Positions 61,839 through 64,000 of a stretch of 64,000 nt of DNA are shown here, piece by piece. The notes beneath the pieces are model-generated. The model ran no database searches. It was not told where the DNA came from and saw only the letters and a program-made list of their open reading frames with translations. How positions within the stretch are numbered: the stretch's first letter is position 1; every line of letters starts with the position of its first letter. The stretch is taken from NCBI RefSeq assembly GCF_947387555.1, contig NZ_CANDNZ010000001.1, forward strand, positions 1,333,851 through 1,397,850. The letters are read 5' to 3'. A program made the translations under genes and the position numbers. Source of the stretch: Thalassomonas sp. RHCl1. GTDB taxonomy: Bacteria; Pseudomonadota; Gammaproteobacteria; Enterobacterales; Alteromonadaceae.

Positions 61839-64000
61839 ATGCAACGATGGTTAAGCCTGTGCCTGTGGCAGGTTCTTTTTGTTGGTATGGTGAGTATGCC
61901 GGTATTTGCTTTTCAGGAAGCCGGGATACAAATTCGAGGTCCTAAAAACACCGACCCATTTCCTTATGGCCGTTACGGGCCTATCTCAGGGCAAGATACC
62001 TTGTGGGGCATTGCTACCCAGGTACGCCCGGACCCCGGTTTATCTATTTATCAAGTTATGCAGGCTCTGTATCGGGCCAATCCCCAGGCTTTTGCCGATA
62101 ACAATATCAACCACCTGGTTGAAGGCCAGTTAATGGCGGTACCTGGCTATGATGAAATGGTGCGCATCAATAAATCCGCCGCCCAACAATTAGTCGAACA
62201 AGCGGTACAGGCCTGGAGTAAAGGCGGCAGAAAACCCGAAGAGCAGTCGGTTCAGAAAAAAGATCTGGAAGCGGCCAAATCTGAAATCAATGATCAGTTG
62301 CAAAACTATGGCAATTCCCAGCAACAGAAACTTAAAGTGATCCAAAGGGATGTTGCCGACTCCATTGACGGCCTGCAGGCGATTTTAAAAGAAAATGCAG
62401 AATTAAGAGCCAAGCTGGCGGTCTTTACCGAGCAGCTGGCGGTGATGCAGCAAGAAGTCGCCAAAAGCGAAGAAATTAAACCCCAGATGGATGATATCCT
62501 TAAACTGCAACAGGAAATGTATACCCTGGCGGCAGAGCGGGATCGCCTGGCTCAGGCAGAAGCCGAGCGGAAAAACTCTCTGAATAATTATTTGCTGATA
62601 GGGCTGGGCTCCACCGTGCCAGCGCTCTTGCTGGCTGGCGGGGGATATTTGCTCTGGAATCGTCGTAAAACAGCAACCGCCGATGCCGCTGAGAAACCAG
62701 TAGCCAAGAAGAAATCGAAAGCGGCTAAAACTGAAGAGCCTGAGCCGGAAGTTGCCGCGGTTGAAGAGCCGGAGCCGGCGGAAGAGTTAACCTTAGATAA
62801 TGAATTATCCCTGGATGATGAACTGTCCATAGATCTGGCAGAAAGTGACGATGATTTGTTCTCAGATGATCTGGATGATCTGGGCAGCGATGAATTACTC
62901 GATGATGATGTGATTCACCTGGATGATGAACTTGATGATTTAGACGATCTGGATGACTTGGAAGATATCTCCCTGGATCTTGATGCGGATGAAGAAGGTG
63001 AGCTGCTTGAAGGTGGTGAACTGGGGCAAGGGGATCTGGACGATTTGTTATCCGGTCTGGATGAAGGTGAAACCGCTGAAGAGGAAACCTCCGAAGCACT
63101 GCCTGGCGGTGAATTGGGTCAGGGTGATCTGGATGACTTATTATCCGGCCTGGATGAAGATGAAACACCTGAAGAAGAGGCATCAGAAGAGTTGCCCGGT
63201 GGTGAACTGGGGCAAGGTGATTTGGATGCCTTATTATCTGGCCTGGATGAGGATGAAACTGCAACAGAAGAAGTCGCTGAGGAAGTTGCTGCTGAGGCCC
63301 CTGAAGAAATTACCGATCCCGATGATATCGATGCCTTATTAGAAGCTGCCGATAAAGATACTGTGGTTTCGGATCCCGATGATATTGATGCCTTGTTGGA
63401 AGCATCGGCAGCACCAGCAGCTGAGGCCACGAAAGAAATTCCCGAAGGGGCGGATGTTACCGACCCGGATGATATCGATGCCTTGTTAGCAGCATCGGCA
63501 GCACCAGCGCCTGAGGCGGCGAAAGAAATCCCGGAAGGGGCGGATGTGACCGACCCGGATGATATCGATGCCTTGTTGGAAGCATCGGCAGCACCAGCGC
63601 CTGAGGCGGCGAAAGAAATTCCTGAAGGGGCGGATGTTACCGACCCGGATGATATCGATGCCTTGTTGGAAGCATCGGCAGCACCAGCGCCTGAGGCCGC
63701 GAAAGAAATTCCTGAAGGGGCGGATGTTACTGACCCGGATGATATCGATGCCTTGTTGGAAGCATCGGCAGCACCAGCGCCTGAGGCGGCGAAAGAAATT
63801 CCTGAAGGGGCGGATGTTACCGACCCGGATGATATCGATGCCTTGTTGGAAGCATCGGCAGCACCAGCGCCTGAGGCCGCGAAAGAAATTCCTGAAGGGG
63901 CGGATGTTACTGACCCGGATGATATCGATGCCTTGTTGGAAGCATCGGCAGCACCAGCGCCTGAGGCGGCGAAAGAAATTCCTGAAGGGGCGGATGTTAC
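61839..64000 (+). CDS. fimV: FimV-like polar landmark protein, N-terminal part
   Basis: The first 720 codons; the gene runs off the window. Signal peptide (MQRWLSLCLWQVLFVGMVSM...FA). A LysM-type peptidoglycan-binding domain (about 45-108: ISGQDTLWGIATQVRPDPGL, VMQALYRANPQAF). Coiled coil (about 150-245), one membrane helix (NYLLIGLGSTVPALLLAGGG, about 248-270), then an acidic cytoplasmic region. That region has three GGELGQGDLDDLLSGLD repeats and a series of 30-residue DPDDIDALLEASAAPAPEAA repeats. FimV organises polar type IV pili, c-di-AMP/cAMP signalling and chemoreceptors. Position asd-fimV is conserved. The end, normally TPR and FimV C-terminal domains, is outside. Confidence 0.93.
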   Translation, partial: MQRWLSLCLWQVLFVGMVSMPVFAFQEAGIQIRGPKNTDPFPYGRYGPISGQDTLWGIATQVRPDPGLSIYQVMQALYRANPQAFADNNINHLVEGQLMAVPGYDEMVRINKSAAQQLVEQAVQAWSKGGRKPEEQSVQKKDLEAAKSEINDQLQNYGNSQQQKLKVIQRDVADSIDGLQAILKENAELRAKLAVFTEQLAVMQQEVAKSEEIKPQMDDILKLQQEMYTLAAERDRLAQAEAERKNSLNNYLLIGLGSTVPALLLAGGGYLLWNRRKTATADAAEKPVAKKKSKAAKTEEPEPEVAAVEEPEPAEELTLDNELSLDDELSIDLAESDDDLFSDDLDDLGSDELLDDDVIHLDDELDDLDDLDDLEDISLDLDADEEGELLEGGELGQGDLDDLLSGLDEGETAEEETSEALPGGELGQGDLDDLLSGLDEDETPEEEASEELPGGELGQGDLDALLSGLDEDETATEEVAEEVAAEAPEEITDPDDIDALLEAADKDTVVSDPDDIDALLEASAAPAAEATKEIPEGADVTDPDDIDALLAASAAPAPEAAKEIPEGADVTDPDDIDALLEASAAPAPEAAKEIPEGADVTDPDDIDALLEASAAPAPEAAKEIPEGADVTDPDDIDALLEASAAPAPEAAKEIPEGADVTDPDDIDALLEASAAPAPEAAKEIPEGADVTDPDDIDALLEASAAPAPEAAKEIPEGADV
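63013..63285 (+). repeat. About 31-residue acidic repeats in fimV
   Basis: Three degenerate units of the form GGELGQGDLDDLLSGLDEDE followed by a Glu/Ala-rich spacer, about 90 bp each. They precede the second, more uniform repeat array. Confidence 0.75.
63381..64000 (+). repeat. 90-bp tandem repeat (180-bp dimer) in fimV
   Basis: Units begin at 63381, 63471, 63561, 63651, 63741, 63831 and 63921 (last one cut by the window). Each codes 30 residues, with DIDALLEAS at the start. From 63561 the units alternate between two types that differ at two synonymous positions, so 63561-63740 and 63741-63920 are identical 180-bp copies. Confidence 0.95.

Noticed and set aside
62725..63430. His/Pro-rich and Ser-rich frames on the minus strand opposite fimV
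   Set aside because: They arise from the acidic tandem repeats read backward; no start signal and no known family.
63381..64000. Regular 90-bp repeats considered as a CRISPR array
   Set aside because: There are no unique spacers; the units are contiguous, in frame and code for protein.

Overview
This window looks like a chromosomal segment of a marine gammaproteobacterium. The lineage is probably Alteromonadales, perhaps a Colwelliaceae (Thalassomonas/Thalassotalea-like) organism. Four things point this way: E. coli-like blocks of housekeeping order (ssrA-smpB/ratA-rnfH, bamE-recN-nadK-grpE-dnaK-dnaJ, epmC-yfcL-mnmC-fabB, pdxB-asd-fimV), side-by-side FabR-like and FadR-like sites at fabB, three PEP-CTERM proteins, and a complete curli locus. 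The genus is inference; no rRNA is present to test it.

Region 1 (1-3.7 kb) is a light/stress-type cluster: the end of a short-chain dehydrogenase, a DUF523/DUF1722 (TudS/YbgA) protein, a divergent MerR-family regulator, a vestige of a second dehydrogenase, a Blc lipocalin and a decayed endonuclease I. A regular array of six TGTACA-type elements at 16-17 bp spacing lies between the divergent genes.

Region 2 (4.2-18.6 kb) is accessory: a secreted S1 protease, orphan membrane proteins, a PEP-CTERM protein, an apparent type III secretion chaperone/effector pair, a SymE-like toxin, a class 3 lipase preceded by three tandem membrane-anchored paralogues (effector/immunity-like), a 57-residue zinc-ribbon gene coupled to a membrane protein, and several A+T-rich orphans. 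It ends at the 3' end of ssrA (tmRNA), a classic integration hotspot.

Region 3 (18.6-36.5 kb) is mostly core: ssrA, smpB, ratA, rnfH, marC, a CadC/ToxR-like membrane regulator, a secreted SUMF1-fold protein, a Tat-exported intradiol dioxygenase, bamE, recN, nadK, grpE, dnaK, dnaJ and nhaA. grpE and dnaK each have a good sigma-32 promoter, and a periplasmic binding protein-like gene lies between them.

Region 4 (36.8-45 kb) holds an unrecognised TPR protein fused to an Mrr-like PD-(D/E)xK nuclease (possible defence gene), an APH-family phosphotransferase, a PEP-CTERM nidogen-like protein, an Lrp/AsnC regulator and a large secreted subtilase.

Region 5 (45.2-50.9 kb) is a complete curli system in the order csgB, csgA (about 500 residues), csgE, csgF, csgG, then PilZ and csgD on the opposite strand. 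A strong hairpin separates csgA from csgEFG.

Region 6 (51.3-64 kb) is core metabolism and RNA/translation modification: epmC, an ATP-NAD kinase-like gene, yfcL, mnmC, fabB, a GAF histidine kinase, a PEP-CTERM protein, pdxB, asd and the start of fimV. The fimV gene runs off the window inside a 90-bp tandem repeat that has recently expanded as 180-bp dimers.
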